From positions 434,001 through 498,000 of the forward strand of contig JBAZYC010000001.1 in the NCBI GenBank assembly GCA_041659525.1: a DNA stretch of 64,000 nucleotides, in the 5' to 3' direction. Below are positions 51,123 through 58,998 of the stretch, in pieces. Below the pieces are notes generated by a model. It had not been told where the DNA came from. It searched no databases and was given only the letters and a program-made list of their open reading frames with translations. The stretch comes from JAAZKV01 sp041659525. Its GTDB lineage: Archaea > Iainarchaeota > Iainarchaeia > Iainarchaeales > JAAZKV01. Each line of letters opens with the position of its first letter. Positions within the stretch are counted from its first letter, which is position 1. A program made the translations under genes and the position numbers.

Positions 51123-51266
51123 ATGACTAAAACAAAGTGCGAAGTTTATAGTAGAGTTGTAGGGTACATTAGACCAGTTAGTAATTGGAACGACTCTAAA
51201 CAAGCTGAGTTTACAGATAGAAAGAAATTTGATTCTGCTGTAGAAAAAGGATGCAATTGCCAATAA
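51123..51266 (+). CDS. Separate glycyl-radical polypeptide of class III ribonucleotide reductase
   Basis: 47 residues. MTKTKCEVYSRVVGYIRPVS followed by NWNDSKQAEFTDRKKF: this is the C-terminal glycyl-radical segment of NrdD, with the radical Gly at position 14 in RVVGY. It starts 38 bp after the NrdD stop and in another frame, behind GGAGGTGAAAGG, one of the best ribosome-binding sites in the window. So it is expressed deliberately as its own protein. It must associate with the catalytic chain to function, much as YfiD supplies a spare radical domain to pyruvate formate-lyase. C-terminal CNCQ is unusual. Confidence 0.88.
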   Translation: MTKTKCEVYSRVVGYIRPVSNWNDSKQAEFTDRKKFDSAVEKGCNCQ

Positions 51267-51322
51267 TTGTTTAAGATTATTGTTGTTATTGGTAATTTCA
51301 TTCTTTTAATTTTTTTAAAGAG

Positions 51323-51360
51323 AGCAATTCTTTTTGAATTGCTTTTTATTATTTTTTTGG
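51323..51360 (+). terminator. 8-bp hairpin with T-run between the glycyl-radical gene and the activase
   Basis: AGCAATTC (51323-51330) pairs with GAATTGCT (51336-51343) around TTTTT, followed by TTTTATTATTTTTTT. A strong intrinsic-terminator shape. Readthrough would control the amount of activase relative to reductase. Confidence 0.65.
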
Positions 51361-51369
51361 TGATTGTTA

Positions 51370-52065
51370 GTGTTTATTGGGGCTTTGCAAAAAACTACTC
51401 TTACCGATTTTCCAGGCAAAGTTGCTTGTATAGTTTTTTTAGTAAATTGTAATTTCAAATGCAAATTTTGTTACAATAAAGAATTAACCTCTCATAAGTT
51501 TTTTAAAAAAAGTAAAAGAGAACTTGTGGAAGAAAATTATTTTTTTGATTATTTAGAATCAAAAAAGAAGATGCTTGACGGAGTAGTAATAACAGGAGGA
51601 GAACCAACAGTAACTCCAGGTTTACATAATTTCATTAAGAAAATTAAGTCAAAAGGATTTGCAGTAAAATTAGACACTAATGGAACTAATCCACAGATTT
51701 TGAAAAAACTTTTTAGTGAAAATCTTTTAGATTACGTTGCAATGGACGTTAAAGCTCCTTTTAGTAAATACCAAGAAATTACTCAATCAAAAATAGCCCC
51801 TGAAGTTTTACTTGAATCAATTGATTTAATTCGTGCTTCAGGAGTAGCTCACGAATTTAGAACAACGTTGTACCCCAAATTAACTAAATCAGATTTGCTT
51901 GAGATTTCTCACTTAATTCCTAAGGAAAAGTGGTTGTTACAACAGTTCCAACCCGCTCAATCACTTGATCCTAAAATAAGAAAACAAAAAGCTCTAAAAT
52001 TAAGTGAAATAAAAGAATTTATTAGTGAAGTAAAAAACGAAGTAAAAGTTTCTCTAAGAGAATAA
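51370..52065 (+). CDS. nrdG: Anaerobic ribonucleotide reductase activating protein (radical SAM)
   Basis: 231 residues. Generates the glycyl radical on the reductase by SAM cleavage. Cluster motif NCNFKCKFCYN (C-x3-C-x2-C), GVVITGGEPTVTPGL (SAM binding, GGE), VKLDTNGTNP and DYVAMDVKAPFSKY. The N-terminus (GALQKTTLTDFPGKVACIVFL) is that of the NrdG2/PflA-like group that partners with NrdD. GTG at 51370 is six bases after GGTGA; TTG at 51364 is the longer choice. Its substrate here would be the 47-residue polypeptide docked on NrdD. Confidence 0.92.
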   Translation: MFIGALQKTTLTDFPGKVACIVFLVNCNFKCKFCYNKELTSHKFFKKSKRELVEENYFFDYLESKKKMLDGVVITGGEPTVTPGLHNFIKKIKSKGFAVKLDTNGTNPQILKKLFSENLLDYVAMDVKAPFSKYQEITQSKIAPEVLLESIDLIRASGVAHEFRTTLYPKLTKSDLLEISHLIPKEKWLLQQFQPAQSLDPKIRKQKALKLSEIKEFISEVKNEVKVSLRE

Positions 52066-52162
52066 TTTCTTTTTAAGTTCTCTAATTTCTTTTTTATTTT
52101 TAGTAATTCTTCTTTTACTTGGTTTTATAAAAACTTAGTTTCTCTTTTGTTGGGTTGTTTTT

Positions 52163-52735
52163 ATGTTAATTGGAGTAGTAGGGTTAAATGGTTCTGGTAA
52201 AGATACTGTTGCTTCTTATTTAGCAAAAAATAAAGGATTTGACTGGGAAGATTGTGGGGAAGAGATTAGAGTTGAATTAAAAAAATTAGGTAAAAATTAT
52301 TTAGATAGAAACGAAATGACTTCTCTTGCAAACAAAATGCGTGCAGAGTTTGGGGCAGATTATTGGGTAAAGCGTTTACTAAAAAAGCACCCTTCTGCTA
52401 AAAATTTAGTTATTTCTTCCATCAGAAATCCTTCTGAAGTAGAGTTGCTAAAATCAAAAAAAGGAGTTATTGTTGAAGTATTTGCTAGCATTAATACTCG
52501 TTACAAAAGAACAGTAGATAGAGTAAAAAATAATCCTAAAGAGCACGGAGATGTAATTAATTTTAATGATTTTAAATCAAAAGAAGATAAGGAACTAATA
52601 AGTAAGGATCCAACAAAACAACAACTCCTAAAATGTATTTCAATGACTGAGTATAGATTGGATAATAATGGTAGTTTAGAAGATTTAGAAAAAGAGATTG
52701 AATTATTTTTGAAAAAGATTTCTAAAAAGAAATAA
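52163..52735 (+). CDS. P-loop kinase related to dNMP/dephospho-CoA kinases
   Basis: 190 residues. Walker A GVVGLNGSGKDTVASYLA, followed by a substrate region (DCGEEIRVELKKLGKNYLDRNEMTSLANKMRAEFGADYWV), NLVISSIRNPSEVELLK (strand 3), VEVFASINTRYKRTVDR (LID-like Arg) and a C-terminal helix. The fold suggests a nucleoside monophosphate or coenzyme kinase, as in the archaeal COG0237-like group. The neighbourhood of dNTP genes favours a nucleotide kinase. The substrate is not readable from sequence. A GGTTG lies before the ATG. Confidence 0.82.
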   Translation: MLIGVVGLNGSGKDTVASYLAKNKGFDWEDCGEEIRVELKKLGKNYLDRNEMTSLANKMRAEFGADYWVKRLLKKHPSAKNLVISSIRNPSEVELLKSKKGVIVEVFASINTRYKRTVDRVKNNPKEHGDVINFNDFKSKEDKELISKDPTKQQLLKCISMTEYRLDNNGSLEDLEKEIELFLKKISKKK

Positions 52736-52770
52736 ATTTAATTTTTTGTTGAATTCATTTTATTAAAAAG

Positions 52771-54030
52771 TTACTCTACTATTTCTCTTATCATAAATTC
52801 ATTAGCTCCGCTAAATGAATTTGTTTTTTGGTATCCGTAGAGTTTGATTTCTTTTTCCATTAGTTTTCCATTGAGTTCTGCAAGTAAAACATCAGTGCTT
52901 TTTTCATTTAATTTATTCTCAAGTTCTTCTTGACTCATTCCAATGGCAGCTAGTGCATTTTTTCCAAATGCAGTTGCTTTGATTCCAGCAGTATCATCTT
53001 CAATTAGTAAAGAGATAACTGCATTTTTTTTAGGAGTAGTTTCTCCGCAATTCTCGCAAAGTACTCCATTTTCATTTTTCTGGATTTTCTTTCCACATTT
53101 TGAGCAAACTTCAAAGAAAAAGTTTCCTTTTTCCACACTCATTATTTTTCCATTAATTTTAGCACTTTCTCCATCAGTTAGTTGGTTAATTTTTTTCTCA
53201 ATTATGTTTTCTTTTAGTATTTGTGAGATGCTTGGCATTTCTTTTTTGCTTTCAGATAGTTGTGCAGTGTATCCTAAGTGTAATTCTACTCCAAATCTTC
53301 CTTCTTTAGTATAAGCGTTTTTTATTTCTACAGTGTCTCCTTCATTAAATTTTTCAAGTTCATCTGCTTTGTCATTCCAAGCAGTTGCTCGTAATAATGC
53401 AGTTTCATCTCCGAATTGAAATGAGCACAATTTTCCTTTTCTGTCCCCTGAATCAAAATCTTTGCAAGGGAACTTTCTAACAATTCTTCCAAATACATTT
53501 ACTCCATTTAATCCTGATTTTAATTCAGCGATTTTTTCAAATGTTTCTTCTTTTCTATTTAGTATTTGCATTGTCCCATTGAATCCTAAAGTAACTTGTT
53601 TTTTTTCATTGTATTTACTTACAAGAATATTACTTAGCACTACTTCGCTTCCTTTTGTCAAATCGTATTTATCTACTTGATCATTCCAAAGAGTTACTCT
53701 TACTTCCCCAGTAGTGTCGTTTAGTATAAATGATTTTAATTTTCCTTTTTTTCCAGATTTATCAAATTCTTTTACAGGAAAAATAGCATCAACAGTTCCT
53801 TTGACTTCTATTCCTTTCATTCCTTCTTCAAGTTTATCTATTTGTATTTGTTCCAAGGATTCTTGTTTCATCCCTAGTTCTTTTCCAACCATGTAAGCAG
53901 CGCCTTGTTCAGTTAGTAATCCTGAGAATTTCTCTACTTTTGCTCTAATTAAATCAGTTATCTCTTCTTCGCTTCGCCCAGTTTTAGTAGCAGTTTCAGA
54001 AACAATTTCAGAAAGAGTTTTATCAGCCAT
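52771..54030 (-). CDS. Replication protein A-like single-stranded DNA-binding protein
   Basis: 419 residues. N-terminal helical domain (DKTLSEIVSETATKTGRSEEEITDLIRAKVEKF), then three OB folds of the RPA70 type (first with GTVDAIFPVKEFDKSGKKGKLKSFILNDTTGEVRVTLWND, second VFGRIVRKFPCKDFDSGDRKGKLCSFQFGDETALLRATAWND, third at ~290-380) and a zinc ribbon inserted in the last one (FEVCSKCGKKIQKNENGVLCENCGE). Layout and length match archaeal RPA41-type proteins. Acts in replication and repair. The small single-OB protein at 25125 shares its core pattern. Confidence 0.93.
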   Translation of the reverse strand: MADKTLSEIVSETATKTGRSEEEITDLIRAKVEKFSGLLTEQGAAYMVGKELGMKQESLEQIQIDKLEEGMKGIEVKGTVDAIFPVKEFDKSGKKGKLKSFILNDTTGEVRVTLWNDQVDKYDLTKGSEVVLSNILVSKYNEKKQVTLGFNGTMQILNRKEETFEKIAELKSGLNGVNVFGRIVRKFPCKDFDSGDRKGKLCSFQFGDETALLRATAWNDKADELEKFNEGDTVEIKNAYTKEGRFGVELHLGYTAQLSESKKEMPSISQILKENIIEKKINQLTDGESAKINGKIMSVEKGNFFFEVCSKCGKKIQKNENGVLCENCGETTPKKNAVISLLIEDDTAGIKATAFGKNALAAIGMSQEELENKLNEKSTDVLLAELNGKLMEKEIKLYGYQKTNSFSGANEFMIREIVE

Positions 54031-54159
54031 TTTTAATTCACTTATTACTTTTTTTCTTCTTTGATTACTAATTCTTTCCTTGCAACGCTTTTATAATCTT
54101 TCGAGAGTAGTTTGCCGGGCATAGGAACTATTTTATTGAGGTTGAGCATTTTTGGTAGT

Positions 54160-54741
54160 ATGGATTGTGTTTTGATAGGGGTTTCTGATAAGTCTCTTTT
54201 GTGGAGATTTGGGAAACTAAAAGAAAAAGAATATTCTTTTTTTGTAAAGGATTATGCAAAGTTTTTGGCTCTTCACTTTGATAATGTAATTGTTACTCCT
54301 GATGAAGGGGTTTATTCCGAAATTGCGCTTGAATTTGGGAAATTAAAAGGAAAAAAGCCAATTGCGTTTTACCCTGATAATGACAAAATTTATGGAATTA
54401 AGCATATTGAAAAGAATTTTCCTAAATTTGATTTGCGTCCAATTGAGGGGGATTGGTATAAATTAAATGCAGAGCTTACAAAGAAAGCATTGTGCGTAAT
54501 TTCTATTGGGTTTTCCCCAGGAGTGTTGATTGAAGAGGCCTACATTAAATACCATCAAAGTTTTGGTTCTAAACTTAATCCAAAACTCAAAAACATTCAT
54601 TTGTTTATTGATGAGCGTTGTATAGATGCGCGTTTACCTAAGAGTTTTGAAGAGCAAATCTCTAATGTTTTTTATTTTAACTCACTTTTAGAACTTGAAA
54701 AACTTTTAACTAAGCGAAAAAAATTCATTTCAAATTTTTAA
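54160..54741 (+). CDS. Rossmann-fold protein, possible SLOG/LOG-like, unknown
   Basis: 193 residues starting at ATG 54160 (frame open to a TTG 16 codons upstream). Alternating strands and helices: MDCVLIGVSDKSLLWRFG, FDNVIVTPDEGVYSEIALEFGKLKGKKPIAFYPDND, ALCVISIGFSPGVLIEEAYIKYHQ, HLFIDERCID and FYFNSLLELEKLL. The pattern recalls the SLOG/LOG nucleotide-binding superfamily (G-V-Y-S-E in place of G-x-x-x-E). The match is loose. It diverges from RPA. Confidence 0.55.
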   Translation: MDCVLIGVSDKSLLWRFGKLKEKEYSFFVKDYAKFLALHFDNVIVTPDEGVYSEIALEFGKLKGKKPIAFYPDNDKIYGIKHIEKNFPKFDLRPIEGDWYKLNAELTKKALCVISIGFSPGVLIEEAYIKYHQSFGSKLNPKLKNIHLFIDERCIDARLPKSFEEQISNVFYFNSLLELEKLLTKRKKFISNF

Positions 54742-54753
54742 TTAATTTTTAAG

Positions 54754-55608
54754 TTAAAGTGTTTTTACTAAATATGTTCGGGTTGGGGGTCTTCCATGTT
54801 TTTCAGTTATTACTTTCTTTCCAGTGTAGCCCATTTCCATGAGTTTTTGTTCTAAATTTTTATAATCCTTAACTATTTTCCCATCAAAGTGCATCATATT
54901 TATTGATTCACTTGAAATTATCATCACGTTTTTTAATCCCATTTTTCTCGCTGTTTCTTCAGCAGTTCTTATTGCTTCCATTTTCCAATTTTTGTATTCT
55001 TTTAATAAATTCCTTACTTTTCCAAGATTTCTTTGTTGTATGTTATTGATGAGCATGCTTTGTTCTCCAAATGAACCTCTTTGGTTAATTGTTATTCCTA
55101 AGTATCCTATTGATCCTTCAAGATCAGGTATGTAATCCCCAGGGCTAGGTTTATTCAAAAAGTTGCGCATTTCTTTAGAAGCTTTTGCAGGAATTATTAC
55201 TAGTCTTATAGCGTCCCCAAGGGATCTAAACCCATAAATAGGCTCCCCAAAAATTAGTTTTATTTGTGCTCGTGCCCCATTCTTGAAAGTAATTGTTTTT
55301 TGCTTTTGAACTTTTTTTACAAATATTTCAGTGAGGGAAGTAAGTAAGTAATATTCAATAGGTTTAGCATTAAGTTTCACTTTCAACTTAGACCTGAGTT
55401 TAGTTTTGCTTTCTTTTTGTATTGCTCTTTGTGCTGCTATTTTTGCGATTGCTCTTAGTTTTCTTTCATCAACTGGGCCTGTTCCTGCGTTTCTTTTTAC
55501 TATTGTTCTAAATATTTGTTTTGCTCTTCCTGAATTTAGTGCTGTTTGTTGTTCGGTGGGTAAGAAGCCTTTTACAGTAGTAATTCTAGGAATTAGTTTC
55601 CTTCTCAT
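54754..55608 (-). CDS. Paralogous unknown family, copy A
   Basis: 284 residues, very similar to the gene at 57147. The shared N-terminus begins RRKLIPRITTVKGFLPTEQQ and continues RAKQIFRTIVKRNAGTG and DERKLRAIAKIAAQRAI. The middle varies more. The C-terminal half (KNWKMEAIRTAEETARKMGLKNVMIISSESINMMHF, then YKNLEQKLMEMGY) resembles the last alpha-beta segment of acyltransferase-like folds. No transposase or nuclease motif and no signal peptide. The two copies bracket GGGP synthase and a GNAT-like gene. Unknown function. Confidence 0.72.
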   Translation of the reverse strand: MRRKLIPRITTVKGFLPTEQQTALNSGRAKQIFRTIVKRNAGTGPVDERKLRAIAKIAAQRAIQKESKTKLRSKLKVKLNAKPIEYYLLTSLTEIFVKKVQKQKTITFKNGARAQIKLIFGEPIYGFRSLGDAIRLVIIPAKASKEMRNFLNKPSPGDYIPDLEGSIGYLGITINQRGSFGEQSMLINNIQQRNLGKVRNLLKEYKNWKMEAIRTAEETARKMGLKNVMIISSESINMMHFDGKIVKDYKNLEQKLMEMGYTGKKVITEKHGRPPTRTYLVKTL

Positions 55609-55686
55609 ACCTATTTTAGCGGTTTTTCTTCTTTTATTTTTAACGGAAAGATTCCTTTTTATACTCCTTTTTTCCTAGATTTAGTT

Positions 55687-56463
55687 ATGAAGGATGGTAA
55701 AGTTTACTCAAAATTACTTGCTCAATTAAAGGAATCTGCAGGAATGTTGTTTCTTGTAATTGACCCACCTAACCAGTCTCCAGAGCAAGCAGGCAAAGTT
55801 GCTGCAATTGCAGAGAAAGCTGGTGTTAGCGCTATTGCTGTTGGGGGTTCACTAGGAGCTCAAGGAAAAATTTTAGATGATACTTTAGTTGCAATTAAAG
55901 AGAAATCAAAGCTTCCTACTATTCTTTTTCCAGGTAATATTGCAACGCTCTCTAATTTGGCTGACGCGACTTACTTTTTATCAATGCTTAATAGTAATGA
56001 TCCTTATTATATTTCAGGAGCACAGACAGCAGCAGCTTTCCCAATTAAAAAAATGGGTTTAGAAGTAATTCCTACTTCTTACATTATAGTTGAACCAGGT
56101 AGAGCAGTTGGTTTTATGGGTAGAGCTCAACTCATTCCAAGAAACTTAGGTTACTTAGCAGCAGCTAGTGCACTTGCTGGCCAGTACATGGGTGCTAAAA
56201 TGGTTATTTTAGAATCTGGTGGAGGAGCAACCGAACCAGTTCCTAAGGAAATGATTGCTCAAACAAAAGCTTCACTTGAAGTTCCCTTAATTATTGCTGG
56301 TGGAGTAAGAACTCCTGAATTTGCATTTGATTGTATTTCAAGCGGAGCAGATATAGTTCATGTTGGTTCTGCGGTTGAAAAAACTAAACTCGATGCTGAA
56401 ATAAAAAGCAAACTTGAGAAAATGGTTGATAGTGTTAAGAAAGGCGCAAAAGCAAAGCAATAA
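55687..56463 (+). CDS. Geranylgeranylglyceryl phosphate synthase
   Basis: 258 residues, a TIM-barrel enzyme that forms the first ether bond of archaeal lipids between glycerol-1-phosphate and geranylgeranyl diphosphate. Segments: MLFLVIDPPNQSPEQAGKVA, AIAVGGSLGAQGKILDD, PTILFPGNIATLSNLADATYFLSMLNS, GLEVIPTSYIIVEPGRAVGFMGRAQLIPRN, MVILESGGGATEPVPKEMI, LIIAGGVRTPEFAFDC and DIVHVGSAVEK (phosphate sites). Matches the archaeal GGGPS group. A small hairpin (CACCC/GGGTG, 56464-56477) follows the stop. Short leader before the ATG. Confidence 0.93.
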   Translation: MKDGKVYSKLLAQLKESAGMLFLVIDPPNQSPEQAGKVAAIAEKAGVSAIAVGGSLGAQGKILDDTLVAIKEKSKLPTILFPGNIATLSNLADATYFLSMLNSNDPYYISGAQTAAAFPIKKMGLEVIPTSYIIVEPGRAVGFMGRAQLIPRNLGYLAAASALAGQYMGAKMVILESGGGATEPVPKEMIAQTKASLEVPLIIAGGVRTPEFAFDCISSGADIVHVGSAVEKTKLDAEIKSKLEKMVDSVKKGAKAKQ

Positions 56464-56533
56464 CACCCTGATGGGTGCAGATTGCAGGCAGTAACTTTTG
56501 CAAGTAATAAATTTTTTTATTTACGGTCTTTCT

Positions 56534-57139
56534 ATGGAAATTACTCCTGCAGTGTCTACTCATGTCGAAGCAATTCAAGACTTGTCATTTAAACACCATT
56601 TTCTAAATCACTCAAATGAATTAAACGCAATTAGGGATGGTTTTACTGGAGTAATTCTTTCTAAAAAAATTTTATCAGACATAATTTCAGAAGGATTATC
56701 AAAAGTAATTGTAATTGATGGTGAACTGAAAGGTTATTTTTTGTTTTGTTCTCCAAAAGTGTATCAAAAAGCTTTTGGAATTTCTTTTAACGATTTTTTG
56801 CACAAGTACCATGTTGCCCCAGCTCCTGATTCAGTTTATGCAGTAGAGGCTTTTGTTGAACCTAAAATTAATTTAGAGGAATTTTTTGAACAAATAAAAG
56901 AGAGTGTTTTTGGAAATCTTTCAGAGAAAGGATATGGGGTTTCTTTTACTGAGGTTCCTCAAAATAATTCTATTTCAATAAGAGTTCACTCCAAATTAGG
57001 TTACAGATTTCTTTCCGCTCAAGAAACTGATCTTTGGTGCGACTATAAGGGCGATGACAAAGATTTGTTAAAAAAGCTTAAGCGATCCGCAACAACAGAA
57101 ACAGTGGTTTGGAACTTGTACAAAAAAGCTTTTGCTTAA
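56534..57139 (+). CDS. GNAT-like protein, unknown
   Basis: 201 residues from ATG 56534 (frame opens 12 codons earlier). Alpha-beta pattern like an acetyltransferase: ITPAVSTHVEAIQDLSF, KVIVIDGELKGYFLFCSP, SVYAVEAFVEPKI, LSEKGYGVSFTEVPQNNSISIRVHSKLGYRFL (the last is the typical acetyl-CoA-binding N...A...Y-K/R-x-G-F region, here S-K-L-G-Y-R-F). The P-loop-like R/QxxGxA motif of GNATs is not clear. No partner genes identify a substrate. Confidence 0.62.
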   Translation: MEITPAVSTHVEAIQDLSFKHHFLNHSNELNAIRDGFTGVILSKKILSDIISEGLSKVIVIDGELKGYFLFCSPKVYQKAFGISFNDFLHKYHVAPAPDSVYAVEAFVEPKINLEEFFEQIKESVFGNLSEKGYGVSFTEVPQNNSISIRVHSKLGYRFLSAQETDLWCDYKGDDKDLLKKLKRSATTETVVWNLYKKAFA

Positions 57140-57146
57140 AATTTTA

Positions 57147-58001
57147 TTAGAGAGTTTTTACTAAATAAGTTAAGCTTTTTGGACCACCGGAGGGTATAGT
57201 TATTGTTATTTTTTCAGTGTAACCCATTTTTTTTAGTTCTTGCTCTAAATTTTCATACTCTTTAACAATATGCTTTCTTTTATAAAATTTGCTTATAGTC
57301 TCACTTGAGATTATCATTACACTTTTGATTCCTATTTTTCTTGCGGTTTCTTCAGCAGTTCTTATTGCTTCTATTCTCCAATTTTTGTATTCTTTTAATG
57401 ATGTCCATGCAGACCCTAAATTTCTTTGTTGTACATTATGGATAAACATTTTTGGGTCACGTGATTCTGATAATTCATTAATAGTTAGACCAAGATATCC
57501 TATACTTCCTTCTAAATCCCGAATATAATCTCCTGGCGCTCGTTTATTCAAAAGTGAATTTGTTGGTTTAAGTGTTTTTTTGGGTGTTATTACTATTCGC
57601 ATAGCGTCTCCAAATGAGAAAAAATTGTAAATTGGTCTACCTAAAATTAGTTTTGCTTGTGCTCGTGATCCATTCCTAAAAGTAATTGTTTTTTGCCTTT
57701 GAACTTTTTTAAAAAGAGTTTCTGCGTGGGATTCAAGCAAAGTTTGTTTAGAAAATTTTGCCTTAATGTTTATAATCCAGTTTGGGATATGGTTAGTTTT
57801 GCTTTTTTCTTCTATTGCTCTTTGTGCTGCTATTTTTGCGATTGCTCTTAGTTTTCTTTCGTCGACTACTCCAGTTCCTGCATTTCTTTTTACTATTGTT
57901 CTAAATATTTGTTTTGTTCTTCCTAAATTTAGTGAGGTTTGTTGTTCTATTGGTAAGAAGCTTTTTGCAGTAACAATTCTAGGAATTAATTTTCTTTTCA
58001 T
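57147..58001 (-). CDS. Paralogous unknown family, copy B
   Basis: 284 residues, the same length as copy A at 54754 with strong identity at both ends (KRKLIPRIVTAKSFLPIEQQ; NWRIEAIRTAEETARKIGIKSVMIISSE; YENLEQELKKMGY; TYLVKTL). Stretches of DNA are near identical too, so the duplication is fairly recent or maintained. A basic, helical N-terminal part suggests nucleic-acid contact. The intervening 1.5 kb holds GGGP synthase and a GNAT-like gene. Confidence 0.72.
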   Translation of the reverse strand: MKRKLIPRIVTAKSFLPIEQQTSLNLGRTKQIFRTIVKRNAGTGVVDERKLRAIAKIAAQRAIEEKSKTNHIPNWIINIKAKFSKQTLLESHAETLFKKVQRQKTITFRNGSRAQAKLILGRPIYNFFSFGDAMRIVITPKKTLKPTNSLLNKRAPGDYIRDLEGSIGYLGLTINELSESRDPKMFIHNVQQRNLGSAWTSLKEYKNWRIEAIRTAEETARKIGIKSVMIISSETISKFYKRKHIVKEYENLEQELKKMGYTEKITITIPSGGPKSLTYLVKTL

Positions 58002-58031
58002 AAGTATTATTCAATTTTTCATTTTTTAAAT

Positions 58032-58916
58032 TTATTTTTTCTTATTTTTATTAAGTTCGTTCGCAACTTCTTTTATCGCACTTTTCAAACTAATTTTTTG
58101 CCTGTATCCAATTCCAGCAATTTTTTTAGTATCATAATTTCTTTCTTTGCTTAGGTGTCTAATGTTTTCAAGTGTAAGTACTTTCATTCCCAAGATTTTT
58201 CCAATTATTACCCCTAAGAAAGTTGGAATGTGTTTTACTCCTTTTTTTAATTTTAGTTCAGCTTGAACCATTTCACAAAATTCGTTTAAAGTTTTCTTTT
58301 CTTTTCCAGAAATTAGGTATATTTCTCCATTTTCTCCTTTTTCAAGAATATTTACAACTCCTCGTGCGAGTTCTTTTGAATAAATTATTTGAAAAGCATT
58401 ATTTCCATCACAAGGAAGAGGATAGTTTTTTTCTAGCATAGAGAACATTTTTCTCCAATATTCATTTGCCCCAAATATCATTGCACTTCTAATTATACAA
58501 ACACTAACAGAATCCATTACGCTTAGAACTATTTTTTCCCCTTCTGCTTTGCTTTTCTCGTAATTGTTTTCAGGGTGAACAAGCGTCTTTTCGTTCACTT
58601 CTCCTTTAGTAAATCCATATACTCCAGTGGAGCTCATAAAAATTAGTTTTTTTATTTTTGCTTTTTTTGCAGCGCTAGCTACTTTTTGAGTTCCTTCTAT
58701 ATTTATTTTCCAAAGAGAGGGATTATCATTTTCAACAATTCCTGCTAAATGAACAACTGCGTTAGCTTTTTTCATTTCAGTTAAGAGTTGTTCTTCGTTT
58801 AGAATGTTTTTTCCATTTGTAATATCATATTCTACTACCGAGTGGTGTTTTGCCTTTAGTGCTTTCGCTACTTCTTTTCCAAGGAATCCGCCCGATCCAG
58901 TTAGTAGTACTTTCAT
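58032..58916 (-). CDS. NAD-dependent epimerase/dehydratase (extended SDR)
   Basis: 294 residues. Rossmann motif LLTGSGGFLGKEVAKAL (GxxGFxG), LAGIVENDN (segment after strand 4), MSSTGVYG, catalytic Y-x3-K in NNYEKSKAEGE and RSAMIFGANEYW. Typical of sugar-nucleotide or related epimerases, reductases and dehydratases of the extended SDR family. Substrate unknown. GTGATGAAA before the ATG at 58916 supplies the ribosome-binding site; an earlier in-frame ATG is possible. C-terminal Lys-rich tail. Confidence 0.88.
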   Translation of the reverse strand: MKVLLTGSGGFLGKEVAKALKAKHHSVVEYDITNGKNILNEEQLLTEMKKANAVVHLAGIVENDNPSLWKINIEGTQKVASAAKKAKIKKLIFMSSTGVYGFTKGEVNEKTLVHPENNYEKSKAEGEKIVLSVMDSVSVCIIRSAMIFGANEYWRKMFSMLEKNYPLPCDGNNAFQIIYSKELARGVVNILEKGENGEIYLISGKEKKTLNEFCEMVQAELKLKKGVKHIPTFLGVIIGKILGMKVLTLENIRHLSKERNYDTKKIAGIGYRQKISLKSAIKEVANELNKNKKK

Positions 58917-58998
58917 TTTCATCACTTGTTTTTCGTTTTCAACTAAATATCTTGTGTTTATTCATTTTCTTAAACTTAACATTTTGGGTTTTTCAAGT

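Noticed and set aside
51267..51452. 61-codon hydrophobic frame before nrdG
   Set aside because: Contains a perfect terminator-like hairpin and T-run, and overlaps the start of nrdG in another frame.
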